The translations under genes were made by a program, and so were the position numbers. Below are positions 25,605 through 35,411 of a stretch of 40,678 nucleotides of DNA, piece after piece. Source of the stretch: an uncultured Clostridia bacterium. GTDB lineage: Bacteria > Bacillota > Clostridia > Christensenellales > Aristaeellaceae. The notes under the pieces were generated by a model. That model made no database searches. It was not told where the DNA came from and saw only the letters and a list, made by a program, of their open reading frames with translations. Every line of letters starts with the position of its first letter. Position 1 is the first letter of the stretch. The stretch spans positions 1-40,678 of the forward strand of contig CAMNGW010000007.1 of assembly GCA_946538615.1 (NCBI GenBank). The letters are read 5' to 3'.

Positions 25605-27962
25605 ATGGACATGAAAACAAAGATTTTCCCTATCCTGGCAGTGCTGATGCTCGTTCTCCTGATACCCGCTTCCTTTGCCGGGGCAGAAGAAACGCCTGTT
25701 CTCTGCCTGCATTTTGACGAAGGCGCAGGCAGCACGGTGGCCGACGCGAGCGGGCACCTGGGGCAGACTGAGGTCCAGTACCAGTACCTGTCCCCTGCCT
25801 ATACCGATCCCATGGAGCCCGAATGGCGGGACAACGGTGTGGAAAACGGGTGCCTGCTCTTTGACGGCGCGTCCACATGCATCGCGTATGGCCCGGACGA
25901 AATCTGCGTGGGCGGGAAAGCCCTGACGGTCAGCGTATGGGTGGCCCCACGCGCTTTTGAGTGGGACGATCCCAACGCAGCTGAGGCGGGGAACGCCCAT
26001 CTGACCGCAATCGCAGGACAGTACTACAAAGCGGAGAAGCAGGGTTTCCTGCTGGGGTACCAGCGCTTCGGGAGACTGTGCTTTGAAGTGGGCACAGGGG
26101 AAAACTGGTACACGCTGTGGGCAGATGATGAGAGGCTTGAACGCGGGGCATGGAACCATGTGGCGGCGGTGTTTGACGGGGATAACGGCACCATGTCGCT
26201 CTACCTGAACGGGGAGCTGGCTGCCGAGATGCAGATTGCCCAGGGCTCGGCGGTCCATTTGGCGGGGAACGAAAGCCTGCTGATCGGGAAAAATGGGTAC
26301 GGTGAGCAGATCCCTGCGGGCAATTATCAGATGTTTGCGGGCCTTATGGATGAACTGTCGCTGTACGCTTCAGCGCTTTCCGCGGAGAAAGTCGCTGCCC
26401 TTGCCGACAGGGAGACTGGGGCCATTGCCTATGAGGACATCGGCCTGGAAAACATCCTGACAGGGGACATCTATAAGACCCAGTACCACGGCGGACCTTA
26501 CCAGCACTGGATGAACGAGCCCCATGCCCCTGTGTATTACAATGGGGTCTACCACCTGTTCTTCCAGAGCAATTCTGTGGGCACTTACTGGCGGAACATC
26601 TGCTGGGGGCACCTTGTCAGTGAGGATACGGTGCACTGGCGGCCGGTCCAGGATGCCATTGTGCCCATGGAGAATACGGTTGTACCCGATGGCGTGTGGT
26701 CCGGCGGGGCCGCGATGGACTGCAACGGCGTTCCGGTCCTGTTCTTTACGGCAGGCAATGACAGCTTCCGTAAGGAAGGCCTGATCTCCAACCAGAACAT
26801 AGGGGCAGCCTATCCGGCGGACCTGAGCGACCCGGAGCTGAAAGAATGGATCGTGTGCGACGAACTGGCTATTGCGCAGCAGGAGGGCCAGGGACGGCCG
26901 GGTGAGTTCCGTGATTCCCATATCTGGAAAGAGGGGGACGCGTGGTACATGCTCGTGTGCTCCGGCAGCAGTGCCTCCCAGGGAGGAACGGCCCTTCTGT
27001 ATGTGACGGACCGCCTGGAAGTGCTGCCCGACGGCAGGATTGACATGGACTGGCAGTATAAAGGCCCTGTCTATGAGATGGAGAACCAGTCCGTGATCTA
27101 TGGCACCAGCTGGGAACTGCCTATCCTTCTGCCGCTGAGCAATGAGGCGGGGACAGTTTCCCGTTACGCCTTCTTTATTTCCCCGGCCCCCGCAAGCATT
27201 GCGGATAATAAGGTGTATTATTTCATCGGGGATTTTGACCGGGAGAGCGGAAAGTTCACGCCGGATGCGTCCATGGGCGGTCTCCCGAGAATGCTGGATT
27301 ACGGCAATAACGTGTTTACCGGGCCCAGCGTGATGCAGGACCCGGTCACAGGAAAGGTCTGCATGTTTTCCATTATGCAGGACCAGCGCCCCGGACCGGA
27401 ACAGGCTGCAGCCGGCTGGGCGCATGCCGTGGGCCTGACCCGGAACATCTTTTTGAACGATGAGGGTACAGATGTGTGCATCGCCCCGGACCCACGCGTC
27501 TATGATCTTCTGGAAGAAAAGCTGCTTGGCCTGGAAAATGTCACGGCTGAAGAAGCCAATGCGGCGCTGCAGGGGGTCAGCGGTGACCTTCTGTACATCA
27601 GGGCCGTGCTGGTGCCTCAGGACCAGAAGAATTTCTCTCTGACGTGCAAGGCGGCGGGAAGACGGAACCAGACCAGTTTCACCTATTATGGCGAGCGGGG
27701 CACGATGGACGGCTTCACCACCAACCGCGGCAAGGATGCCAAGGCGTCTGTCATAGAAGGGAAAGTGCCCCTCAGGGACGGGAAGCTCACCATGGAAGTC
27801 TTTATCGACCGTTCCCTGGTGGAGGGCTACTTTAACCGTGACAAGGCGATCAGCATTCGTTCCTATGCGGCCCCTGACGCCCAGCAGATTTTCCTGTCCG
27901 CCGACGGAGAGGTCCAGGTGGAGTCGCTTGAGGTATACAGGGTATCCTCGATTTATCAATGA
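25605..27962 (+). CDS. Secreted GH32 enzyme with N-terminal LamG/concanavalin-like domain (levanase/fructanase-like)
   Basis: Signal peptide MDMKTKIFPILAVLMLVLLIPASFAGA; LamG-like HFDEGAGSTVADASG...LLFDGASTCIAYG; GH32 HWMNEPHAPVYYNGVYHLFFQSNSVGTYWRNICWGHLVSEDTVHW, FRDSHIW. Confidence 0.9.
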   Translation: MDMKTKIFPILAVLMLVLLIPASFAGAEETPVLCLHFDEGAGSTVADASGHLGQTEVQYQYLSPAYTDPMEPEWRDNGVENGCLLFDGASTCIAYGPDEICVGGKALTVSVWVAPRAFEWDDPNAAEAGNAHLTAIAGQYYKAEKQGFLLGYQRFGRLCFEVGTGENWYTLWADDERLERGAWNHVAAVFDGDNGTMSLYLNGELAAEMQIAQGSAVHLAGNESLLIGKNGYGEQIPAGNYQMFAGLMDELSLYASALSAEKVAALADRETGAIAYEDIGLENILTGDIYKTQYHGGPYQHWMNEPHAPVYYNGVYHLFFQSNSVGTYWRNICWGHLVSEDTVHWRPVQDAIVPMENTVVPDGVWSGGAAMDCNGVPVLFFTAGNDSFRKEGLISNQNIGAAYPADLSDPELKEWIVCDELAIAQQEGQGRPGEFRDSHIWKEGDAWYMLVCSGSSASQGGTALLYVTDRLEVLPDGRIDMDWQYKGPVYEMENQSVIYGTSWELPILLPLSNEAGTVSRYAFFISPAPASIADNKVYYFIGDFDRESGKFTPDASMGGLPRMLDYGNNVFTGPSVMQDPVTGKVCMFSIMQDQRPGPEQAAAGWAHAVGLTRNIFLNDEGTDVCIAPDPRVYDLLEEKLLGLENVTAEEANAALQGVSGDLLYIRAVLVPQDQKNFSLTCKAAGRRNQTSFTYYGERGTMDGFTTNRGKDAKASVIEGKVPLRDGKLTMEVFIDRSLVEGYFNRDKAISIRSYAAPDAQQIFLSADGEVQVESLEVYRVSSIYQ

Positions 27963-28064
27963 CGGCTGCCGTGGGGCGTGAACCCGGGGAAGCCTGCCGG
28001 GAGGCGGAAAAGGATAGCTGTCCGGCCAGGCCCTGCTGAATGAACAAAAAGTCTGTATGATCTG

Positions 28065-28108
28065 AAGCACACAGGTTGCGTCTGCGAAACGTAGCCTGTG
28101 TGCTTTTC
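28065..28108 (+). terminator. Rho-independent terminator after the GH32 genes
   Basis: AAGCACACAGG ... CCTGTGTGCTTTTCTG. Confidence 0.78.
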
Positions 28109-28422
28109 TGTGTCAGTGAACATCCCGGGGGTTATTCACGGTGAAGCGGTGCCCGCACGGCAGGGAGCTGTCAAAGGCGGATGAGCGTTTACGCTTTCCT
28201 GAGTGCCCGGCGGACAGGGGAGACGATCCGGGTGATGCGGGAGCACCTGTGCAGCGGAAAGGTAGGGAACAGAATGTGCATTCAGTCCCTGAAAAGGCCG
28301 GAAAAGGCAGACGGGGATGGTCTGTCCTCAATGGTTCCTTGCGGAGGAAAGCGGGGAAGCGGCTTGCAATCCGTGAAGATCCGGGTACAATGAATGCAGA
28401 AAAAGAAACAGGAGGCGTTTAT

Positions 28423-30777
28423 ATGAGAAATGGGTCCGGCAGGTACCGGGACACTGTACCTGGCACATCTGTCACTGTGGACGCACTGGCGGACGTGGCG
28501 GTTGCGGTTGTGGTGCTTATCGCTGTACTTCTGATCCAGTTTGTCGCAGTACCCTATGTCAATGAGACGTATCACTATACAGCGGAAACTGTGGGAATTG
28601 ATTACGGTTTATCCGGGCTTGTCAGAATCATCTTCACATCACCGCCGACAACGTGGTTCCAGACAAAGCTGCTGTCTTTTGATCTGCCGAATTATGCCTG
28701 GTACACTGCCCTGCTGCTGGCCGTTACGGTTCAGTTGATCACGGCCCATATTCAGTCCTGCATTGAGCTGTCCTGGGTGACGCGCTTTCATCCTGCCGTG
28801 CAGGTTGCTGTCCGGTTCCTCAAGGCATGGCTGATGACATCGTTGATGATGTCCCTTCTGACATTGGCGCTGATAACTGTTTGTCCTCAGAATGTGCCCC
28901 TGCTCTACCAGCTCTTTGAGATGTTCCTGTTCTGCCTGCCGGGCCTGATCCATACCATCATACGGTCCAGAAGGCCCAGGAAGACAAGACCCTCCCTCTG
29001 GGCGGGTCTGCCCCTGATGACTGTCAATGCACTTCTGGCTCTGCTGATGGTGGGCTATCCCCTGGTAGGCTCCCTTCTGCTGATCGCGGCAGACTATCTG
29101 AGCACACAATGGAGCGCACCGGGAACAGATACAAAACGAATGGACCGGGAGCGGCCCTTTGAGCGGCTGGCTGCGGTGGTCATATCCTCGGTGGCCATTG
29201 CTGTCATTGGGGCGGTCTTCATTATGCCGCAAGTGAAGATGCACGGACCGACCATAGAGACACACTATGAGTATTACAGTGTCAAAGCCATTGAGGCAGA
29301 CGGGCGGCGGGCCGTGTTCCTGCGTTCAGATGGTGCCGCTGTTGACCAGAACAACCGGGTCTATACGGATCATGTCCGTCAGGTCTCGCTGTGCACTTCC
29401 AATGCCTTTTTCCTGAAAGATAACGGAGACCTGGTTGTCGTTTCATCACCTGAATACGGACCTGCTCCATTTCTCAAGGACATTGTCTGGACCGATTCCT
29501 TTGATGACGTCCTGATCGCCGTCGACGGGAAGGGCAACCTTTGGGGGTACGGTGACCTGACGGGCTATCTGCCGGAAGGTGCATACTGTGCCAAGCCAAC
29601 GCTGATTGCGGAGAATCTGCACCTGGTGCAGGCCGATATCGGACCGGACCATATCCTGATGATTGACGGGGATGGCAATCTGTATGGCATGGGCGGGAAC
29701 AAAACGGGCCAGCTTGGCAATGGTGCCTGTGCCATAAAGCCCCAGCCCGTCAGCCAGATTATGGCAGGCGTTCAGCAAGCCAAGGCGGGGAACGGCTTTT
29801 CTCTGGCCCTTTTGAAGGACGGGACTGTCTGGGGGTGGGGGCGCAATGACGTCGGCCAGCTTGGTACAGGGGTCAGGATCAGAAAGTTCACCATCGGAAG
29901 GGGCTATGCTGTCAATGACGGGCTTGCCTTTGTGCCTGAGCCGACTCAGCTTTCCTTCGCTGATACCGCCATTGTGCAGATTGCAGTCGGAGCAGAAGGG
30001 GCTTTTGCCCTTGACAGTGAACAGAACATGTGGGTGTGGGGAAAGAATGTGAACAGCGAATCCATCGCGGAGCCTGTAAAGAAATGGCACAGCGTGGCAT
30101 GGATTGCAGACAACAAGGTCCAGCAAGGGGTCCTTGACCAGATCTGCAACTATGTGGCTGACGATGGGAAGGCTTATAAGGTTGCACCGGGCCAATTGCA
30201 GGAGAGCGATACAACGACAGAAACCATCGTGCTGGTCTATGACCCGATGAGCCCCGACTGGATGCCAAAACCAGTGGAGGAAATCAGTACCCGTATGGAG
30301 GAATGGCTGAAAAGCCTCCATATTTTCCCCGAACCTGAACCGGAAGCGGCACCTGAACCCATTGTCTCTGTTATCAGAGCTCCTGAGCGGAGGGACCGGT
30401 CCTGCGAGCTCCAGTTCTTCGGCGGGCATATGTACCAGATCATTCCTGAATACATGTATATGAAGAATGCACAGAGCTATTGTGAGAGCATGGGCGGACA
30501 TCTGGCGACCATTACCTCGGCAGAAGAGCACCAGTTTCTCACGGCCATGGTGGAATCAACAGATGGCGAATATGGAAGATTCTTCAGCATTGGCTTAACA
30601 AACGATCAGAACTTCGCCTGGGTCACAGGTGAATCCACAGCATATCTCAGCAAGCTGAATCTCCGGCCCGCCTATACACTTGAAAACGGTGAGGGATATA
30701 TCAGTCAGGACGGAAAGCTGAATGTGGGCGCAATCATCAAGCATCCGTTCATTTGTGAATGGGATTTCGATGAATGA
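28423..30777 (+). CDS. Membrane protein with RCC1-type repeats and a C-terminal C-type lectin-like domain
   Basis: N-terminal hydrophobic segments; RCC1-like GMGGNKTGQLGNGACAIKPQPV, WGWGRNDVGQLGTG; C-terminal GHMYQIIPEYMYMKNAQSYCESMGGHLATITSAEEHQFL...FICEWDFDE. Start after GGAGGCGTTTAT. Confidence 0.82.
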   Translation: MRNGSGRYRDTVPGTSVTVDALADVAVAVVVLIAVLLIQFVAVPYVNETYHYTAETVGIDYGLSGLVRIIFTSPPTTWFQTKLLSFDLPNYAWYTALLLAVTVQLITAHIQSCIELSWVTRFHPAVQVAVRFLKAWLMTSLMMSLLTLALITVCPQNVPLLYQLFEMFLFCLPGLIHTIIRSRRPRKTRPSLWAGLPLMTVNALLALLMVGYPLVGSLLLIAADYLSTQWSAPGTDTKRMDRERPFERLAAVVISSVAIAVIGAVFIMPQVKMHGPTIETHYEYYSVKAIEADGRRAVFLRSDGAAVDQNNRVYTDHVRQVSLCTSNAFFLKDNGDLVVVSSPEYGPAPFLKDIVWTDSFDDVLIAVDGKGNLWGYGDLTGYLPEGAYCAKPTLIAENLHLVQADIGPDHILMIDGDGNLYGMGGNKTGQLGNGACAIKPQPVSQIMAGVQQAKAGNGFSLALLKDGTVWGWGRNDVGQLGTGVRIRKFTIGRGYAVNDGLAFVPEPTQLSFADTAIVQIAVGAEGAFALDSEQNMWVWGKNVNSESIAEPVKKWHSVAWIADNKVQQGVLDQICNYVADDGKAYKVAPGQLQESDTTTETIVLVYDPMSPDWMPKPVEEISTRMEEWLKSLHIFPEPEPEAAPEPIVSVIRAPERRDRSCELQFFGGHMYQIIPEYMYMKNAQSYCESMGGHLATITSAEEHQFLTAMVESTDGEYGRFFSIGLTNDQNFAWVTGESTAYLSKLNLRPAYTLENGEGYISQDGKLNVGAIIKHPFICEWDFDE

Positions 30778-30964
30778 GCACAGCGGCCTTACTGATGACA
30801 GCACCGGGAGGGCAGCTGAGTGGGTCCTTGGCTTACGCAGCCAAGGGTCCTTCGCATGCAGGAAGTCAGTCCTTATACCGCATATGCGGTACGGGGTAAC
30901 TGTCCCAGGGGATAACGCGGCTTCAGGCATCCGAACCTGGCAAGAAGACGGATACCCGGGGAAC

Positions 30965-31730
30965 ATGAAAATATGGTTGATTCACACTGCTGCTGGCCAT
31001 GGTGCTTGCGTCTGGCAGCACGGGCAAGGGAAGGGCGGACATGATTCCTGCCCGCGGCGAGGGACAGACCGGCTTTCTGGCTGTGGTGCTGTGTGAACTT
31101 CTGACTGTGCGGCACGAGCCCAGCGCTTCTTCAGATGCCGTGAAAACGCTGCATTTCGGTGACGTGATCATTGTTCAGCCGCAGACAAGCGGATGGGTCA
31201 CCTGCTTCCTTTCCCGGATGATGTGGATGGAAGCTGCGCGGGCTGGGTCAATGAGGATGACCTGCCCATAGATCCCGACGGGTTCAGTACCAGGGCGCAG
31301 ACTCCGGTGCATGCATGGAACGATATGGCAGCTCTGCGACTTGCACGGATGGATAAAGACACGCTGCTTCCCATTCTGAAAACCGAAGGGAACTGGCTCC
31401 TGGCCGGTCTGTGTGGCGCTGTCGCGGATCAGACCGGAAGACAGAATGGGGAACGGTTTGAAACCACGATCATGCTGGAAGGCATGGAGGAAACGGTACA
31501 TTGCGAACACATCATCAATACCGGGCACGGGATTGAAATGGACTATGACTATGAAAACTTCCTTCGCCGGAGCAAAGCGGACCGGGAATGCTTCGTTCCT
31601 CTTTACGGTGCCCCTCAGGAGCCCACGGATGATCTGAAAGTGGCATTCAGCTCCCAGGATGCCGATGCTGCCGCAGAATGTCATACCTGCTGCCAATGGG
31701 TGTATCGTGGCAAGGGAAAAATGCACGACC
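30965..31730 (+). pseudogene. Decayed secreted SH3-like (SH3b) protein
   Basis: Frameshifted pieces: MKIWLI / FTLLLAMVLASGS...LTVRHEPSASSDAVKTLHFGDVIIVQPQTSGW / LPFPDDVDGSCAGWVNEDDLPIDPDGFSTRAQTPVHAWNDMAALRLARMDKDTLLPILKTEGNWLLAGLCG in different frames. Confidence 0.65.
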
Positions 31731-32181
31731 GAAGGCCCCGGAGGCTTTGGGGCGCGGATCGGACACATGATGAACACTTTCGCCTTCATCAGCGCACAGG
31801 GACAGTAAGGCCGGATGGCAGCCAGTATGCCTGCGATTGCCGTTTCACTCAACAGGCCCGGGGACGTTTCTTCCCGGGCCTTCTGTGCCCCTGCAGTCCT
31901 GACGCACTGAAGGCATGCTGCACTTTTATGCGGCACGGAACATGGTGAAAGGCCGTCTGGCGGACATGTTCTTGTGGACCTCTGGCACAAATACGGCAGT
32001 CTGCCTGTAAAGCCAAAGGAGTGTATTGAAATCGGCGCAGATACTGAGGAACACTAAGGATCAAAGGATCTGAAGAGGAGAGATCATGGCATCGGGACAA
32101 GAGCAACAGCGAGTTGCTTGCTGTTCTGCTCCGGACAGGCGATAATTGAACTGCACCAGTCAAAGAAAGGAGGCCTGCTCA

Positions 32182-32655
32182 ATGGAAGTCAAGGACATAC
32201 TGAAAAAACTCAGAGAAGAAAATAAGCTTACGCAGGATGAGCTGGCAGAACGTGTTATGGTAACAAGACAGGCTGTCAGCCGCTGGGAGACCGGGGAGAC
32301 ACAGCCAAATACGGATACACTCAAGCTGTTGTCCAAGGAATACAACGTTTCGATCAATACACTTCTTGGAAGTCCAAGACAGCTTGTATGTCAATGCTGC
32401 GGCATGCCATTGAATGACGATGGAATGATCAGCAAAGAACCGGATGGAAGTTTCAATGAGGCGTATTGCAAATGGTGCTATACGGATGGTGAATTTGTTT
32501 ATAAATCAGTGGATGCATTGCTCGAGTATCTGATTGGGCATATGCCGAACCCGGATCATTTACCTGAAAATGAGAGACGAATACAATACAACAGATATCT
32601 TTTACAGCTTAAACACTGGAAACAGGCGGGGGACAGTGCAGTCCACAACCAATAA
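32182..32655 (+). CDS. XRE-family HTH regulator fused to a zinc-ribbon-like domain
   Basis: MEVKDILKKLREENKLTQDELAERVMVTRQAVSRWETGETQPNTDTLKLLSKEYNVSINTLL then CQCCGMPLNDDGM...YCKWCYTDGEF. Confidence 0.9.
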   Translation: MEVKDILKKLREENKLTQDELAERVMVTRQAVSRWETGETQPNTDTLKLLSKEYNVSINTLLGSPRQLVCQCCGMPLNDDGMISKEPDGSFNEAYCKWCYTDGEFVYKSVDALLEYLIGHMPNPDHLPENERRIQYNRYLLQLKHWKQAGDSAVHNQ

Positions 32656-32731
32656 GGTGATTCCTTTGTTAAGGACATATATTGAAAGTGGTATGATCTG
32701 TAAGTTTCCTGATGAGAAGTTATCGGCACAG

Positions 32732-32780
32732 AAATATACGCCCGGAATCCCTGAAATCAAAGGGATTTGGGCGTATATTT
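32732..32780. repeat. Long imperfect inverted repeat (hairpin)
   Basis: AAATATACGCCC-gg-AATCCCT-gaaatcaa-AGGGATT-t-GGGCGTATATTT. Confidence 0.8.
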
Positions 32781-33033
32781 GTATTGAGCCGGAAATTGCG
32801 CTGCTCGCAGAGGGTGCAGAAGAGCCATTATTTTGGGGTCGTGCCAGGGGTTATACCTCTGCTGATCTCCTCAGTGAACGACAAGTCAGTCAGAATAAAA
32901 TACAGACCGCTGCTGATGTTATGGGTTGCCTGACCTCTGTGTGCCTTGGAATGGTTCGCCCGGCACGGCGATGTGTGCGTCACTTCGACATCAATGCTGC
33001 ATGTTTTACTGCAGATATCTGAACCGGTTTTCT

Positions 33034-34743
33034 TCATCCCTTCCGGATCAGGCATTCTTTCTCTTTGAAAGCGAATCCATATTTCAGAATTTTCTCTTTC
33101 GGAACCCCACGGGAGAGCAGCGCCGTCTCATACTGCTTTTCTTCAATCTGTTTCAGCGCGTTTGCTGCAGTGTCTTCCAGCGAACTCTCGTCATCTTCTT
33201 TGTCAAACACTTTGAACTCCAAAATAGCCGCGGGCTGGTCTGTCTTTTTAGGGACCATCATGACATCGTACCTGCCGTACCCGCTTTCCCGGTTGGATGT
33301 AATTTCATAGTCACGCATGTTTTCCGCCAGGAGCCCAAGTACAAGACCGTGATAAAAATTCTCCGGCATCCGACCAGAAGGCCGTTTCCCACCGTCAAAA
33401 TAACTCATGCTGTTCATCATGATCTCGTTCAGTGAACGACGTATGCCACGGGTGTCTCCCTTAAGCAGGGCTTCCGTGAAAGGAGACAATCCGCCGGATG
33501 TCTGTGCAAACCAGTCCCGGAACATGATTCTGAACATGCGCCTGACTTCGAGATTGGTCAGCTTCAGCGTGTAGAGCCGGTCTGTCCCTTCCCTGACAGC
33601 TTCCTTCTCTGTCATTGCGGTAACAATTTTCACGTACCCGGTTGCAAGCAGCAGGCTCCAGACCGCATCTGCGTTAGTATCCAGTTCGTTATAGATGATC
33701 TGTTCATTAATAGGTACGGTTACTTCTCCGCCGTTCATCAGGACCTCAAACAGACTCTTCATCTCCGGAACCCCCTGCCGGAGAAGTCTGGCAATCAGAC
33801 CGTTGCCACTGGAGTTGGCCCAGTATGTATCCAGTGTCCGGAAATTCAGATAGTTGGTCACAGACCAGGGATTGTAGATGTCCTGTACACCGCCAAAGGA
33901 AAACCCGTCATACCAGGTTTTGACTTCCTGCTTGTCTGCTTCGACAAAACCCTGCTGATCCAGCGCGTCAAAAACCTCATCTTCCGTAAATCCGAAACAG
34001 GTTGTGTAAAATGGGGATGTTGTCGTGATCACAGTCAGATTATTTAAATCAGAAAAAACGGATTCCATGCTCACGCGGGTAATTCCTGTCATGATGCCCT
34101 GCTCCATAGACATGTTGGTCTTAAAAGCGTTGTTGAACATGGTCCGGGTAAAGACCACCAGCTCATCCCAGAAACCATGAATATAAGCTTCCTGCAAAGG
34201 GGTATCATATTCATCCAGCAGGATCAGAACTTTCTTTCCGTGAATCTTTTCCAGCAGCGTTGAAAGCAAATTCAGGGACAGGGCTGCGTCATCATCCCGC
34301 ATATCTTCCCGGATCTGGTCGAGGGCTGCCTGCTCGTTCCGGTCCAGTATGTCTGTTCTGTACAGTTCAGGATGCGTGGAAAACAATTTGACAATCGTCT
34401 TCTTCATCTGAATCATCGTGCTTGCAAAGGTGCTTCCTTTGATGCCTGCAAAGCTCAGAAAAATCACTGGCCACTTTCCCTGCTGTGCCTGCATTCCTGG
34501 ATATTCCCAGACTTTCAGTCCCTCAAACAGTTCCCCGCGGTTCGCGTATTTATTTGAAAAAAAACAGTTCAGCATGGACATGTTAAGGGTTTTGCCGAAT
34601 CGCCTGGGCCGAGTGATCAGAGTAACTGCATCGTGTCGTTCCCACCAGTCACGGATCAGTCCCGACTTGTCCACATAAAAATCACCATTGTTCCGCAGCA
34701 TTTCAAAGTCCTGAATCCCTGTACCGATTTCCCGTTTCATCAT
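33034..34743 (-). CDS. AAA-ATPase-like protein with C-terminal PD-(D/E)XK nuclease-like domain
   Basis: KREIGTGIQDFEMLRNNGDFYVDKSGLIRDWWERHDAVTLITRPRRFGKTLNMSML (Walker A), VLILLDEYDTPLQEAY (Walker B), YGRYDVMMVPKKTDQPAAILEFKVF (D...ExK). Confidence 0.92.
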   Translation of the reverse strand: MMKREIGTGIQDFEMLRNNGDFYVDKSGLIRDWWERHDAVTLITRPRRFGKTLNMSMLNCFFSNKYANRGELFEGLKVWEYPGMQAQQGKWPVIFLSFAGIKGSTFASTMIQMKKTIVKLFSTHPELYRTDILDRNEQAALDQIREDMRDDDAALSLNLLSTLLEKIHGKKVLILLDEYDTPLQEAYIHGFWDELVVFTRTMFNNAFKTNMSMEQGIMTGITRVSMESVFSDLNNLTVITTTSPFYTTCFGFTEDEVFDALDQQGFVEADKQEVKTWYDGFSFGGVQDIYNPWSVTNYLNFRTLDTYWANSSGNGLIARLLRQGVPEMKSLFEVLMNGGEVTVPINEQIIYNELDTNADAVWSLLLATGYVKIVTAMTEKEAVREGTDRLYTLKLTNLEVRRMFRIMFRDWFAQTSGGLSPFTEALLKGDTRGIRRSLNEIMMNSMSYFDGGKRPSGRMPENFYHGLVLGLLAENMRDYEITSNRESGYGRYDVMMVPKKTDQPAAILEFKVFDKEDDESSLEDTAANALKQIEEKQYETALLSRGVPKEKILKYGFAFKEKECLIRKG

Positions 34744-34749
34744 AAAATG

Positions 34750-35411
34750 TACGCAAGGAGACCCCGACCTCTATAGGTCGTGGGAGGAATTGCGTTCAGA
34801 CAACTCCAGTGCCCCCATGACATCTCCTTTCTGTTAAATAATTGGTTGCTGTTTCCAATAATTTAAGTTTTCTTGTACGATACAGAGTTTGTTATGATCG
34901 TCCCGTCCAGTTTCGAAAGAGCGAAGTATCCTGAGGAGCGCCTTCCTTTAATAAAACACTTGTCCCGTCCATAACGCACCTTATCCCAAAGTCTGAAGCC
35001 ATAAACTTTGTACGGCGCCTGATTTAGTTTTCGGATGCCACCTTTCAGGAACTTCGCTTTGTGGATCTGTCGGTTGTGGCATCTTACTGGTTTAACCAGA
35101 TATGTCTCTTTTGTAGGGACAGCGTCCATCATGCCTGTTATGCACCTCGCATCGTTTGTGTGCGTCTTTGGAATGCTGTACTTCTCCCTGCGGTACTTGG
35201 CAATATATCCGTGGGTTTCCATCACTGGTACGCTCAGTGTGGATTGCAATCTCGCAATCAGCGTCTTTTTCATGATTCCCAGATGCATCACGGGTCGGCT
35301 TTCCCCGGCGCTTGCCCTCTGGAAGTGTAATCTTACCTTCGTACAGTGCGTGGCACAGCGTAATCAGCTTTTACAAACCCCCACTTCAAGCCTTTAGGCT
35401 AAGTGGTGGGT
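34750..35411 (-). mobile_element. Remnant of an IS200/IS605-type IscB element
   Basis: IscB C-terminal coding fragment flanked by hairpins at 34761-34784 (CCCCGACCTCTATAGGTCGTGGG) and 35377-35410 (CCCCACTTCAAGCCTTTAGGCTAAGTGGTGGG). No tnpA. Confidence 0.65.
34863..35385 (-). pseudogene. IscB-like RRXRR/HNH-family protein, truncated and frameshifted
   Basis: KLITLCHALYEGKITLPEGKRRGKPTRDA, frameshift, then MHLGIMKKTLIARLQ...ETHGYIAKYRREKYSIPKTHTNDARCITG...YKVYGFRLWDKVRYGRDKCFIKGRRSSGYFALSKLDGT. RuvC-I and most of HNH are missing. Confidence 0.75.

Noticed and set aside
26370-28070. 566-aa minus-strand ORF and 23969-25078 minus ORF
   Set aside because: Antisense shadows of the two GH32 genes; no recognisable domains.
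29446-30531. 361-aa minus-strand ORF
   Set aside because: Antisense to the RCC1/lectin gene, which has domain support.
32534-33022. 162-aa plus-strand ORF after the XRE gene
   Set aside because: Overlaps the XRE gene and spans the long inverted repeat; no recognisable domain or good RBS.
33034-34743. AAA-ATPase/PD-(D/E)XK protein as a new defence system
   Set aside because: This is a widespread, often multi-copy family (AAA-ATPase_like plus PD-(D/E)XK) with no defence partners here; kept only as a feature and for its transposon-modified upstream region.
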